The notes under the pieces were generated by a model, which was given only the letters and a program-made list of their open reading frames with translations, searched no databases and was not told the origin of the DNA. Source: an uncultured Clostridia bacterium (GTDB lineage: Bacteria > Bacillota > Clostridia > Christensenellales > UBA1242). Taken from it: a DNA stretch of 64,000 bases. Of the stretch, positions 34,868 to 43,394 are shown piece by piece (the stretch's first letter is position 1; each line of letters starts with the position of its first letter). The stretch lies in assembly GCA_947589025.1 (NCBI GenBank), contig CANQAY010000004.1, positions 47,928 through 111,927 on the forward strand. The letters run 5' to 3'. Both the position numbers and the translations under genes were made by a program.

Positions 34868-37404
34868 AAAATCAGTTATCAGCTATGATGACACAATATT
34901 TGCAAACAAAGGAACAATATAAAGATTGTATACTTTTTTATAGGCTTGGCGATTTTTACGAAATGTTTTACGATGATGCAATAGTGGCAAGTAAAGAGCT
35001 AGATCTAACTTTAACAGGCAAAGATTGTGGCGTGGATGAGCGCGCTCCTATGTGCGGTGTTCCGTTTCATGCTTATGAGGGATATGCACAAAAACTTTTG
35101 CAAAAAGGCTATAAAGTGGCTATTTGTGAGCAAACCGATCAAATTGTTAACAAAGTTATGCAACGCGAAGTTGTGCGCATTATAACGCCCGGCACAGTAA
35201 TAGACCCTTCTATGCTTAAAGATAATTGCAATTCATATATAATGTGTGTGTATAAAAATAAAGACACTATATCTTATGCATATTGTGATATTTCAACCGG
35301 AGAATTGAACGTTGGTGAATACACTGGCGATAATTTTATTAACTATGTTAATGATCAAATTGTGCGTGTTATGCCAAACGAAATTATTTGCAATGCCGAA
35401 ATGAACAACTTTTCAAAAGACATTTTATCTTGTCAAAATAATGATTATAAATTTGATTTATACAACGAATGGGCATTTAATTATAACAATGCCGAAAAAA
35501 ATGTTTTAAAGCAATATAATTTAAATTCGCTTAAGGGGTTTGATTTTAACCTAAAAAATTGCGTTATTGCTGTGGGAGCACTGCTTGAATATTTATATGA
35601 AACGCAAAAACGTGAGCTTAAGCATTTAAACATGCCAAAATTGATTAAAGATGATCAATTTATGTATTTGGATACTAACACAAGGCGTAACCTAGAAATT
35701 GAGTCCACCATGCGGGATGGCACTAAATATGGTAGCTTGCTTTGGGTTTTGGATAAAACTTCCACCAATGGCGGCAGCAGGCTTTTAAGAAATTGGGTTC
35801 GTCAACCATTGCAAGATGAAGTAAAAATTAATGCCAGATTATCTATGGTTGAAACCCTTGTTAACAACAAAATGCTGCTAAATGATATTGATATGTCACT
35901 ATCGCACATACAAGATATTGAAAGAATTGTTGGGCGCATTGCATATGGCAACATAACCCCTAAAGAGTGCCTTGCATTGGCTGTTAGCCTGCAACAAACA
36001 CCAAGTGTTAAAAAATGTTTGCAAATTTCTCACAACACTGAGTTTGAAAAACTGGCAGAGGACATTGTTGATACTTCCAGCATTGCAAACTTAATTTTGG
36101 CAACATTATCTGAAAAGCAGCCTGCCGTTATGAAGGACGGGGGATACATTAGAGAAGGCTTTAATAAGCAACTTGACGAATATAGGAACATGAAACAAAA
36201 TGCCGAAAACATCATTTTGCAAATGCAGCAACATGAGCGCGAAGCCACCGGCATTAAAAACCTAAAAATTGGTTATAACCGCGTTTTTGGTTACTATATT
36301 GAAGTTAATAAGCAATATAACAACCTTGTGCCTTTTTCTTATATAAGAAAACAAACCATTTCTAACAACGAACGATATATTACCGAAGAACTTAAAAAAT
36401 TTGAAGAAGAAGTTTTAACAAGTAACGAAAATGCCTTAAAGCTTGAAGAAGTTATATTTAACGAACTTAAAACGCAGCTGTTGGCTAATACTGAAATTTT
36501 GCAAAAAGTGGCAACGGCCATTTCGGTGGTGGATTGCATAACCTCGCTTGCCAAAGTGGCAGCGGAAAATGACTACGTTAGGCCAACAATTTCAAAAGGC
36601 AAAGAAATAAACATTGTTGAAGGTAGGCACCCAGTTGTTGAAAAAATTAATAAATCTACCGATTTTATTCCTAACGATTGTTTACTAAACGAAAGTGACC
36701 AACGCACCATCATTTTAACCGGCCCAAATATGGCAGGTAAATCCACATATATGCGCCAAGTTGCTTTAATAACTTATCTTGCCCATATTGGCAGTTTTGT
36801 TCCGGCAAAATCTGCCACAATTTCACTTGTGGATAGAATTTTTACCCGCATAGGTGCCAGTGATGATTTGGCTGTTGGGCAATCAACTTTTATGGTTGAA
36901 ATGATTGAAGTGGCCAACATTTTAAATTTTAGCACTAACAATAGTTTGATTATTTTGGATGAAGTTGGCAGGGGAACATCCACCTTTGATGGACTTTCTA
37001 TAGCTTGGGCAGTGGTGGAATATTTATCTAAAAATTTGCATGCAAAAACGCTATTTGCAACCCATTATCACGAACTTATGCAGTTAGAAGGCAAATATGA
37101 CGGCGTTAAAAATTTTTGCATTTCAATTAAAGAAATTGGCGGCAAACTTGTGTTTTTGCGTAAAATTATGCGGGGCAGTGCAACCAGAAGTTATGGCATT
37201 GAAGTGGCAAGTTTGGCTGGTTTGCCTAACACAGTAATTTCCCGCGCAAAGGAGTTAATTAAGGAATTGGAAAGCGAAAAACTAAACACTACTGAGCAAA
37301 AATCTAGCGAAATTATAAACATGTTAAAAGAGATTGACATTAACAAATTATCACCACTTTCCGCATTTGACACCCTTGCACATTTGGTTGAAATGGTAAA
37401 ATAG
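34864..37404 (+). CDS. mutS: DNA mismatch repair protein MutS
   Basis: Mismatch-recognising ATPase. 846 residues. The mismatch-wedge motif is 'YRLGDFYEMFYDDA' (Phe-x-Glu near residues 28-30); Walker A 'GPNMAGKST' at 620-627; 'ILDEVGRGTSTFDG' Walker B; 'THYHELMQLE' follows. Full-length and apparently intact, including the beta-clamp-type region at the end. ATG overlaps the miaB stop. Confidence 0.97.
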   Translation: MKNQLSAMMTQYLQTKEQYKDCILFYRLGDFYEMFYDDAIVASKELDLTLTGKDCGVDERAPMCGVPFHAYEGYAQKLLQKGYKVAICEQTDQIVNKVMQREVVRIITPGTVIDPSMLKDNCNSYIMCVYKNKDTISYAYCDISTGELNVGEYTGDNFINYVNDQIVRVMPNEIICNAEMNNFSKDILSCQNNDYKFDLYNEWAFNYNNAEKNVLKQYNLNSLKGFDFNLKNCVIAVGALLEYLYETQKRELKHLNMPKLIKDDQFMYLDTNTRRNLEIESTMRDGTKYGSLLWVLDKTSTNGGSRLLRNWVRQPLQDEVKINARLSMVETLVNNKMLLNDIDMSLSHIQDIERIVGRIAYGNITPKECLALAVSLQQTPSVKKCLQISHNTEFEKLAEDIVDTSSIANLILATLSEKQPAVMKDGGYIREGFNKQLDEYRNMKQNAENIILQMQQHEREATGIKNLKIGYNRVFGYYIEVNKQYNNLVPFSYIRKQTISNNERYITEELKKFEEEVLTSNENALKLEEVIFNELKTQLLANTEILQKVATAISVVDCITSLAKVAAENDYVRPTISKGKEINIVEGRHPVVEKINKSTDFIPNDCLLNESDQRTIILTGPNMAGKSTYMRQVALITYLAHIGSFVPAKSATISLVDRIFTRIGASDDLAVGQSTFMVEMIEVANILNFSTNNSLIILDEVGRGTSTFDGLSIAWAVVEYLSKNLHAKTLFATHYHELMQLEGKYDGVKNFCISIKEIGGKLVFLRKIMRGSATRSYGIEVASLAGLPNTVISRAKELIKELESEKLNTTEQKSSEIINMLKEIDINKLSPLSAFDTLAHLVEMVK

Positions 37405-37411
37405 GAGAATT

Positions 37412-39232
37412 ATGGCAATTAATATTTTAGATAGTTTTATTATTAACAGAATTTCCGCTGGCGAAGTGGTGGAAAGCCCTTTTTCTATTGTAAAGGAGTT
37501 AATGGATAATTCACTTGATGCCAACGCAACTAAAATTACTGTGGAAATAAAAAATGGCGGAATAGACCAAATTATAGTTAAAGATAACGGCAAGGGGATA
37601 GATAAAGAAGATATGATTAAAGCTTTTATGCCTCACGCAACAAGCAAAATTAAGGATGTTGACGATTTATCTAGTATTGCAACGCTTGGTTTTAGGGGGG
37701 AAGCTTTAGCCAGCATTTCCAATGTTAGCCAAACAAGCTTGTTAACCAAAACTAAAAATGTTGACACCGCCTATTATTTGGAGATTAATGGCGGCAAATT
37801 TGGTGAAATTACCGCTTCTTCAAGTGAAAACGGCACCAAAATAGAAGTAAATAATTTGTTTTTTAACACTCCGGCAAGGCGAAAATTCCTTAAAAAGCCA
37901 AAGCAGGAAGAAAATCAAATAACAAATATCGTATCCCGCTATATTTTAGCACATCCAACAATTCAATTTAAATATATTGTGGATGGCAAAACGATATTTA
38001 ACAAATCAGGCACAGATTTACTTAGTGCAATAGAAACGGTATATGATGTAGAAACCACACAAAATATTGTTTATGTTGAAAAACAAGTTGGCAATATTAA
38101 GCTTTTTGGCTATGTGTCAAAAGTGGGTTATAGCAAACCTAACACAACCTATCAAACACTTATAATAAATGGCAGATATGTTATTGATGAAATAGTCTCC
38201 AAGGCTGTTTATATGGCTTTTGAAGAATATTTAATGACAAGGCAATTCCCTTTTTACGTGCTAAACATAGAAATGCCAAATGTTGATGTTGATGTAAATG
38301 TGCACCCAAGCAAACTTAACGTTAAATTTGCAAGCCCAAGCAAAATTTATGATGTAGTTTACACCGCAGTGAAAGAGGCAGTGTTCAGGCAAATTAACCC
38401 AACAGTGGCAACTGTTAATAATTACAATTACACAAAGCCAGAAGAAAATTTAATTAAAACGGACATAAATTCTTTAAAAGAAATATCTATAGACCCTAAC
38501 CCAATAACACCAAATATAAATAAAACTATAGAATTAAGGCAAACCAGCTTTTCACCTATAACGATGTTCGATTTAAAAAAGGAACTAGAGCCTTTAAAAG
38601 CCGATGATGCACCTAAGGATGAGCCTAAGCAAAATGAACTGGTTAGTGTTAATAATTTTTTAGATTATAAAATTGTTGGTGAATTATTTAATGAGTTTTT
38701 AATTCTTGAAAAAGATGAAACCATGATTTTACTAGATTTTCATGCCGGTCATGAACGATTGAATTATGACAAATTTACTAACATGGTAAAAAATAGGGCA
38801 GTTGTTCAACAGGATTTGCTTATACCTTACACACAGCAACTTTCTAAAATTGAAATAGATTTTATTATGAATTTAAAGCCACAATTAAACGAGCTGGGTT
38901 TTGATATTGGTGAATTTGGAGATAATAAAATTATTATAAACACTGTGCCAATGCAGTTAAAGGATATTGACCTTAAAGCCTTTGTAGACGATTTATTGCA
39001 TGATTTAAAAAATTTTAAGCCTACCTTAAACAACGAAATAAGGCATTATTTAATGCAAAAGGCATGCAAAAGCAGCGTAAAATCTGGCATGAAACTTTCT
39101 AATATGGAAATAAATGAGCTATTAAAGGATTTAGATTTAAAAAATCCGGTTCTTTTGTGTCCGCATGGCAGACCGGTTATAACCGTGCTGCCAAAATCTC
39201 AAATAGAAAAATGGTTTAGGCGTATTGTATGA
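37412..39232 (+). CDS. mutL: DNA mismatch repair protein MutL (endonuclease type)
   Basis: GHKL ATPase coordinating mismatch repair. 606 residues. ATPase motifs 'KELMDNSLDANA', 'DNGKGI' and 'ATLGFRGEALASI'. The C-terminal nicking-endonuclease motif, DQHAxxExxxxE in most relatives, reads 'DFHAGHERLNYD' (442-453): Gln to Phe and the last Glu to Asp, both conservative of the metal ligands Asp, His and Glu; 'LLCPHGRPVITVL' is kept. So it should be an endonuclease-type MutL. AGGAG precedes the start. Confidence 0.95.
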   Translation: MAINILDSFIINRISAGEVVESPFSIVKELMDNSLDANATKITVEIKNGGIDQIIVKDNGKGIDKEDMIKAFMPHATSKIKDVDDLSSIATLGFRGEALASISNVSQTSLLTKTKNVDTAYYLEINGGKFGEITASSSENGTKIEVNNLFFNTPARRKFLKKPKQEENQITNIVSRYILAHPTIQFKYIVDGKTIFNKSGTDLLSAIETVYDVETTQNIVYVEKQVGNIKLFGYVSKVGYSKPNTTYQTLIINGRYVIDEIVSKAVYMAFEEYLMTRQFPFYVLNIEMPNVDVDVNVHPSKLNVKFASPSKIYDVVYTAVKEAVFRQINPTVATVNNYNYTKPEENLIKTDINSLKEISIDPNPITPNINKTIELRQTSFSPITMFDLKKELEPLKADDAPKDEPKQNELVSVNNFLDYKIVGELFNEFLILEKDETMILLDFHAGHERLNYDKFTNMVKNRAVVQQDLLIPYTQQLSKIEIDFIMNLKPQLNELGFDIGEFGDNKIIINTVPMQLKDIDLKAFVDDLLHDLKNFKPTLNNEIRHYLMQKACKSSVKSGMKLSNMEINELLKDLDLKNPVLLCPHGRPVITVLPKSQIEKWFRRIV

Positions 39233-40131
39233 AAAAGGTAGTAATTATTACTGGGCTAACATGCTCGGGCAAAAGTGAACTTGCTTTTAAATTAGCCAAG
39301 CAGTTTAATGGTGAAATAATTTCAGCTGACAGTGTTCAAATTTACAAAGGATTAAACATTGGCAGCGCTAAAGTTGATGCCAAATATAGAAAAATAATAC
39401 CTCATCACCTTATTGACATTAGGGCAGCAGACGAAAGTTATAATGTTAACAATTTTGTATTAGATTGCCAAAAATCAATAGATTGTATATTTAATAAAAA
39501 TAAAACACCATTTATTGTGGGCGGAACAGGGCTATATGTTAAAGCACTTATTTCGGGTTACACATTTGGAGGTTTAGCTACAAGCGATAATAGGGAAAAG
39601 TATGAAAAACTTGCAGCCGAAAAAGGCAATGAATATGTTTGGCAGATTTTAAATAAAATTAACCCAAACAAAGCTAAATCCGTGCACCCAAATAACATTA
39701 AACGTGTTATAAGATACATTGAAATTGAACAATCTGGGGAAACACCCAATAAGTCAGTAAGCATTTTAAACAATATTGATTATCTAGCTGTGGGCATAAT
39801 TGATGATAGAGATACAATATATGGCAAAATAAACGACCGTGTTGACAAAATGATAAATGCCGGGTTGCAAAGTGAAGTAAAAACATTAATTAATTCAGGT
39901 GCAAAGCGAAACTGGCAATCTATGACCTCCATAGGATACAAAGAGTGGTTTGACTTTTTTGAGGGCAAAACCGATTTAAACACAACCGTTGACCTTATAA
40001 AACAGCATACAAGGAATTATTGCAAACGCCAACTAACCTTTTTAAAAACAATGCCTGAGCTTAAACTGTGCACAATTGACGAAGCGGAAAAATTAATTAA
40101 GGAGTTTTTGAATGATCAAAATAAAAAATGA
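39229..40131 (+). CDS. miaA: tRNA dimethylallyltransferase
   Basis: Adds the isopentenyl group to A37 of UNN-reading tRNAs, the substrate of MiaB. 300 residues. P-loop 'GLTCSGKSELA' (family usual GPTASGKT), 'IISADSVQIYKGLNIGSAK' and 'VGGTGLYVKAL' are conserved. Start overlaps the mutL stop; its end overlaps the next gene by 20 bases. hfq, often next to miaA, is not present. Confidence 0.95.
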   Translation: MKKVVIITGLTCSGKSELAFKLAKQFNGEIISADSVQIYKGLNIGSAKVDAKYRKIIPHHLIDIRAADESYNVNNFVLDCQKSIDCIFNKNKTPFIVGGTGLYVKALISGYTFGGLATSDNREKYEKLAAEKGNEYVWQILNKINPNKAKSVHPNNIKRVIRYIEIEQSGETPNKSVSILNNIDYLAVGIIDDRDTIYGKINDRVDKMINAGLQSEVKTLINSGAKRNWQSMTSIGYKEWFDFFEGKTDLNTTVDLIKQHTRNYCKRQLTFLKTMPELKLCTIDEAEKLIKEFLNDQNKK

Positions 40132-41356
40132 TACTTTAAAATTTTTAAACGAATGCGAAAAAGAATGCCAGCAGCAATTTGAACAAATTGCTAAAATTGA
40201 ATTTGATAATCAACTAAAGGTGCTTAACGCCTTTAATGAGGCGGGGGTAGAGGCTCGCCATTTTATAGGAAGCACAGGTTATGGTCATAATGATATTGGC
40301 AAAGAGAAGCTGTGTGAAGTTTTTGCCCGGGTTTTTAATGCCGAATCCGCATTTGTAACCCCTTTAATAAGTTGCGGCACAGAAGCAATTAGCCAAACGT
40401 TGTTTGGGCTACTGCGCCCAACAGATAGTATGCTTTGCATAAGCGGCACACCATATGACACTTTAAAATCAGTAATACACGGCCAAGAGGGTAAAGATAT
40501 TGGTTCACTTAAAGATTACAATATAAAATATAGCGAAGTTGCTTTAAAGTACAACGATTTTGACCTGCCAGCCATAATAAAAGCAGTTAAAAGCAAAAAC
40601 CCAAAACTTATTTATATTCAACGTTCGCGCGGGTATTCGCTTAGAAATGCCCTTAACATATCTCAAATTGAAAACGCCATTAAAGCAATTAGGCAATCTG
40701 GCTGCAAGGCGTATGTTGTTGTGGATAACTGTTATGGCGAGTTTACAGAGACCAAAGAGCCAACCGATGTTGGGGCAGATATTGTGGTAGGTTCACTTTT
40801 AAAGAACATGGGTGGGGGCATAGCACCTACAGGCGGGTATATCGCCGGCAAGCAGAATTTGGTTGAAAAGGTGGTTTTTAAAGCCATGAGCCCCGCATTA
40901 AGTTCAGATAATGGCTCGTACGAATTAGGGTATAAGGCATTTTTTGAAGGGTTGTTCGTTTCACCACATGTGGTGGCAGAGGCAAAAAAGTTAACCGTTC
41001 TTGCGAGCTATTCGTTATCAAAACTAGGGTATGAAACCAACCCTAAACCGGGCGACAAACTTTCTGACATTGTCTGCTGCATCAATTTTAAGGATAAATC
41101 TAAACTTATAAATTTCACTAGGGCAATTCAATACGCCAGCGCAGTTGACAGCAATTCCACATTAGAGGCCGGTGATATGGACGGCTATGAAGACAAAATT
41201 ATAATGGCCAGCGGAAGTTTTAATCAGGGCAGCAGCATAGAACTAAGTTGCGATGGCCCAATCCGTCCGCCATACGCAGCATTCCTTCAAGGCTCGCTAA
41301 GCTACGCCCATGGCAAAATAGGATTAGCTTATGCAATAGAAAAATCCCTCCTTTAG
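40112..41356 (+). CDS. PLP-dependent methionine gamma-lyase-family protein (YnbB-like)
   Basis: 414 residues, fold-type I PLP enzyme of the family often labelled 'aluminium resistance' or methionine gamma-lyase family protein; the true substrate is not established. The Schiff-base lysine is Lys231 in 'VVGSLLKNMGGGIAPTGGYIAG'; 'HFIGSTGYGHNDIGKEKLCEVFARVF' near residue 50 and 'CDGPIRPPYAAFLQGSLSYAHGKIGL' at the end are family signatures. The miaA-ynbB neighbourhood is common in Firmicutes. It overlaps miaA by 20 bases; its last codons form part of the terminator. Confidence 0.9.
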   Translation: MIKIKNDTLKFLNECEKECQQQFEQIAKIEFDNQLKVLNAFNEAGVEARHFIGSTGYGHNDIGKEKLCEVFARVFNAESAFVTPLISCGTEAISQTLFGLLRPTDSMLCISGTPYDTLKSVIHGQEGKDIGSLKDYNIKYSEVALKYNDFDLPAIIKAVKSKNPKLIYIQRSRGYSLRNALNISQIENAIKAIRQSGCKAYVVVDNCYGEFTETKEPTDVGADIVVGSLLKNMGGGIAPTGGYIAGKQNLVEKVVFKAMSPALSSDNGSYELGYKAFFEGLFVSPHVVAEAKKLTVLASYSLSKLGYETNPKPGDKLSDIVCCINFKDKSKLINFTRAIQYASAVDSNSTLEAGDMDGYEDKIIMASGSFNQGSSIELSCDGPIRPPYAAFLQGSLSYAHGKIGLAYAIEKSLL

Positions 41357-41374
41357 GTGGGATTTATTTTTTTG
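41342..41374 (+). terminator. Terminator of the miaB-ynbB operon
   Basis: AAATCCC-T-CC (42-51 of the 41300 block) pairs with GG-T-GGGATTT (41356-41365) with a one-base internal bulge on each side; a T-rich run follows. It overlaps the stop codon. Confidence 0.8.
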
Positions 41375-41386
41375 CAAAAAATGCGG

Positions 41387-41429
41387 GTTTTCTTGCATTG
41401 GGGCATTTGGGTCCAAGGTGCAAGAAAAC
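41387..41429. repeat. 11-bp inverted repeat, with a third copy at 41763-41772
   Basis: GTTTTCTTGCA (41387-41397) and its exact inverse TGCAAGAAAAC (41419-41429), 21 bases apart. The 10-mer TTTTCTTGCA appears again in direct orientation at 41763-41772. All copies are non-coding. May be a second stem-loop after the terminator or protein-binding sites. Confidence 0.6.
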
Positions 41430-41507
41430 GGCTTTTTCTTTATCTATTATCTCCAAATATCCATTAGGGTAGGGCTAATAAGCATTATCAAACGCCTTAA
41501 AAGCCAC

Positions 41508-41639
41508 TGTGCATAACTGTGCATAACTATGGGGCAGTGCGGAAAGTTTTATCCATATCTTTGCGTAAAAGCCTTCTTTTACGCAAAGATTGTGCCAAAA
41601 ATGGCCTAATTTGTGTGGAAAACACCAAATTTGTCCACA
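41508..41639. other. Cluster of DnaA-box matches
   Basis: Against the consensus TTWTNCACA: exact matches on the minus strand at 41508-41516 and 41518-41526 (both TGTGCATAA as read on plus, in a 10-bp direct repeat) and at 41614-41622 (TGTGGAAAA). One-mismatch matches at 41549-41557 (TTATCCATA) and 41631-41639 (TTGTCCACA). Three exact boxes in 132 bases is well above what I would expect by chance at this composition. Whether DnaA binds here is unknown. Confidence 0.5.
41557..41590. repeat. Perfect 14-bp inverted repeat with 6-bp spacer, candidate dif-like/Xer site
   Basis: Arm ATCTTTGCGTAAAA (41557-41570), spacer GCCTTC, exact inverse arm (41577-41590). Taking the inner 11 bases of each arm gives the 11-6-11 layout of tyrosine-recombinase core sites. 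The arms are identical rather than two different half-sites, which fits one recombinase binding both sides. The same 14-mer is found alone at three other places, one in the promoter of the recombinase gene 2.4 kb away. Confidence 0.6.
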
Positions 41640-41941
41640 GCCAGCCAGTTGATAACTTTAAGCATGTTTAAAACATGTTTGGCTCGTCAGCCAAAATTGG
41701 CACTGCAAAAAAACGACTTTTTGTAAACTTCGTTAATTAATTAATTTTGCAACAAAACGCCATTTTCTTGCACGGCTCAAATTTGCAAGTTAACCAATTG
41801 TTCATCTTATTGTTCCGCAATTCGTCTCACGGCAGATCTCTTAACCCCATCGGCTGACCGATTGCTGACTTATATTATTATTTCAATTTTTAAATAATTT
41901 GGTTAAAGCTGGCAATTATCAGCGGAAAACCGCGAAATATC

Positions 41942-41955
41942 ATCTTTGCGTAAAA
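41942..41955 (+). repeat. Solitary 14-bp half-site (copy 3)
   Basis: Exact ATCTTTGCGTAAAA; with its flanks, CATCTTTGCGTAAAAA (41941-41956) is identical to the copy at 41999-42014. The matching inverse arm is absent at the 6-base spacing. Confidence 0.7.
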
Positions 41956-41999
41956 ACTGCTTAAAAATTATATTCAAATAATATCAACTATTAAACAAC

Positions 42000-42013
42000 A
42001 TCTTTGCGTAAAA
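42000..42013 (+). repeat. Solitary 14-bp half-site (copy 4)
   Basis: Exact ATCTTTGCGTAAAA, 58 bases after copy 3 in the same orientation, directly beside the serS terminator. The partner-arm position holds only a partial match. Confidence 0.7.
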
Positions 42014-42034
42014 AAATCGGCTTATGCCGATTTT
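42013..42034 (-). terminator. serS terminator
   Basis: AAAATCGGC (42013-42021), loop TTAT, GCCGATTTT (42026-42034); on the minus strand the stem is followed by a T-run (A-run 42010-42016 on plus). Confidence 0.85.
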
Positions 42035-42036
42035 AA

Positions 42037-43320
42037 TTATTTTACCTTAATAACTTTTGTTCCGCCCATATATGGCCAAAGAACTTTTGGTATTGTTACG
42101 CTGCCATCCTTTTGCAGGTGGTTTTCCACAAAAGCAATCAGCATTCTAGGTGGCGCCACAACAGTGTTGTTTAATGTGTGGGCAAACTGATTACCCTTCT
42201 CCGTCTTATATCTTATGCCCAACCTACGCGCCTGTGCATCGGTTAAATTGCTGCAAGAGCCAACTTCAAAATATTTTTTCTGCCTTGGGCTCCATGCCTC
42301 AACATCCAAGCTGCGATATTTTAAATCAGCCAAATCGCCCGAGCAGCAAACCAATGTGCGAACAGGTATTTCCATAGAAACAAACAACTCAACTGTATAC
42401 TGCCACATTTTTTTATACCATTCTTCACTTTCTTCCGGCTTGCAGATAACCACCATCTCTTGTTTTTCAAACTGGTGAATGCGGTAAATCCCTCTTTCTT
42501 CCAAGCCGTGGGCGCCCTTTTCTTTTCTAAAGCAAGGGCTGTAAGAAGTTAAAGTTATTGGCAATTTTTCTTCTGGAATTATGGTATCCATAAATCGTCC
42601 AATCATGGAATGCTCACTTGTGCCAATTAAATAAAGGTCTTCCCCTTCAATTTTGTACATCATGTTGCCCATCTCTTCAAAACTCATAACGCCTTGAACA
42701 ACATTGCCGTGAATCATAAATGGCGGTATAACATAAGTAAAGCCCTTGTTTATCATAAAATCTCGCGCATAAGATAAAATTGCACTATGAAGCCTAGCAA
42801 TATCCCCGGTTAAATAATAAAAGCCTTGGCCTGATGTACGCCTAGCACTGTCAACGTCAATTCCGTCAAGCTTTTCCAAAATTTCGGTGTGATAAGGTAT
42901 ATCAAAATCGGGCAGTTTAGCTTCCAAAAAGGTTTCCGCCTGAACATTTTTGCTATCGTCTTCACCAATTGGCACATCGTCTGCAATAATGTTTGGTATG
43001 CTCATCATGTTTTGCTTAATTTTGGCATCTAACTCAGCCGTCTCTTTTTCAATAACTGCAATACGCTCGTTATTCTTAACCACTTGGGCTTTAATTTTTT
43101 CGGCTTCATCTCGTTTGCCGACTTTCATTAAAACGCCAATTTCACCAGAAAGACTATTGCGCTTTGCACGCAATTCATCCCCTTCTTGTTTTAAAAGGCG
43201 CACTTTTTTATCTAATTCAAGCACCTCATCAACAAGCGGCAATTTATGATTTTGAAATTTTTTCTTTATATTTTCTTTAACTTTTTCAGGGTTAGTTCTT
43301 ATTAAATTAATATCTATCAT
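42037..43320 (-). CDS. serS: Seryl-tRNA synthetase
   Basis: Charges tRNA-Ser. 427 residues: N-terminal antiparallel coiled coil (~1-105) that grips the long variable arm, then the class II core with motif 2 'YSPCFRKEKGAHGLEERGIYRIHQFEKQE' and motif 3 'NTVVAPPRMLIAFVENHL'. The start MIDINLIRTNPEKVKENI is typical; TGGAG precedes it. No T-box leader is present between its promoter and the ATG. Confidence 0.97.
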   Translation of the reverse strand: MIDINLIRTNPEKVKENIKKKFQNHKLPLVDEVLELDKKVRLLKQEGDELRAKRNSLSGEIGVLMKVGKRDEAEKIKAQVVKNNERIAVIEKETAELDAKIKQNMMSIPNIIADDVPIGEDDSKNVQAETFLEAKLPDFDIPYHTEILEKLDGIDVDSARRTSGQGFYYLTGDIARLHSAILSYARDFMINKGFTYVIPPFMIHGNVVQGVMSFEEMGNMMYKIEGEDLYLIGTSEHSMIGRFMDTIIPEEKLPITLTSYSPCFRKEKGAHGLEERGIYRIHQFEKQEMVVICKPEESEEWYKKMWQYTVELFVSMEIPVRTLVCCSGDLADLKYRSLDVEAWSPRQKKYFEVGSCSNLTDAQARRLGIRYKTEKGNQFAHTLNNTVVAPPRMLIAFVENHLQKDGSVTIPKVLWPYMGGTKVIKVK

Positions 43321-43336
43321 AAATACTCCATTTCTT

Positions 43337-43365
43337 ATTATACAAAAAAAAGCGCACTTTGTAAA
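43337..43365 (-). promoter_or_regulatory. serS promoter, overlapping the upstream terminator
   Basis: Minus strand TTTACA (43365-43360), 17-base spacer, TATAAT (43342-43337). The -35 box lies in the loop of the preceding gene's terminator. Confidence 0.65.
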
Positions 43366-43375
43366 TCAAAATGCG
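43344..43375 (-). terminator. Terminator of the 43395 gene
   Basis: On the minus strand CGCATTTT (43375-43368), loop GATTTAC, AAAGTGCG (43360-43353, one G-U pair), then T7. Confidence 0.75.
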
Positions 43376-43394
43376 AATTTTTTTAGATTTCTTG

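Larger units (their letters stand above)
41375..42012. other. 680-bp non-coding region rich in repeats
   Basis: No convincing gene on either strand. It holds the TTTTCTTGCA repeats, tandem DnaA-box matches, the 14-bp inverted repeat and two half-sites (separate entries), an odd-length palindrome CATGTTT-A-AAACATG around 41664-41678, the stem TTTGGC/GCCAAA around 41679-41696, an AT-rich TTAATTAATTAATT tract near 41733-41746, and GCGG/CCGC at about 41922-41933. The two flanking operons both read towards it. Confidence 0.75.

Noticed and set aside
41248..41472. Reading frame extending from the 3' end of the PLP enzyme gene into the non-coding region
   Set aside because: It is a shifted frame of that gene, has no ribosome site and runs through the terminator.
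41375..42012. Chromosomal oriC
   Set aside because: DnaA boxes, the AT-rich tract and the nearby serS suggest it, but almost every gene on both sides would then be transcribed against replication, and dnaA/dnaN are absent. Kept as a DnaA-box cluster only.
43321..43343. T-box leader before serS
   Set aside because: The promoter lies only about 15 bases before the ATG, so there is no room.
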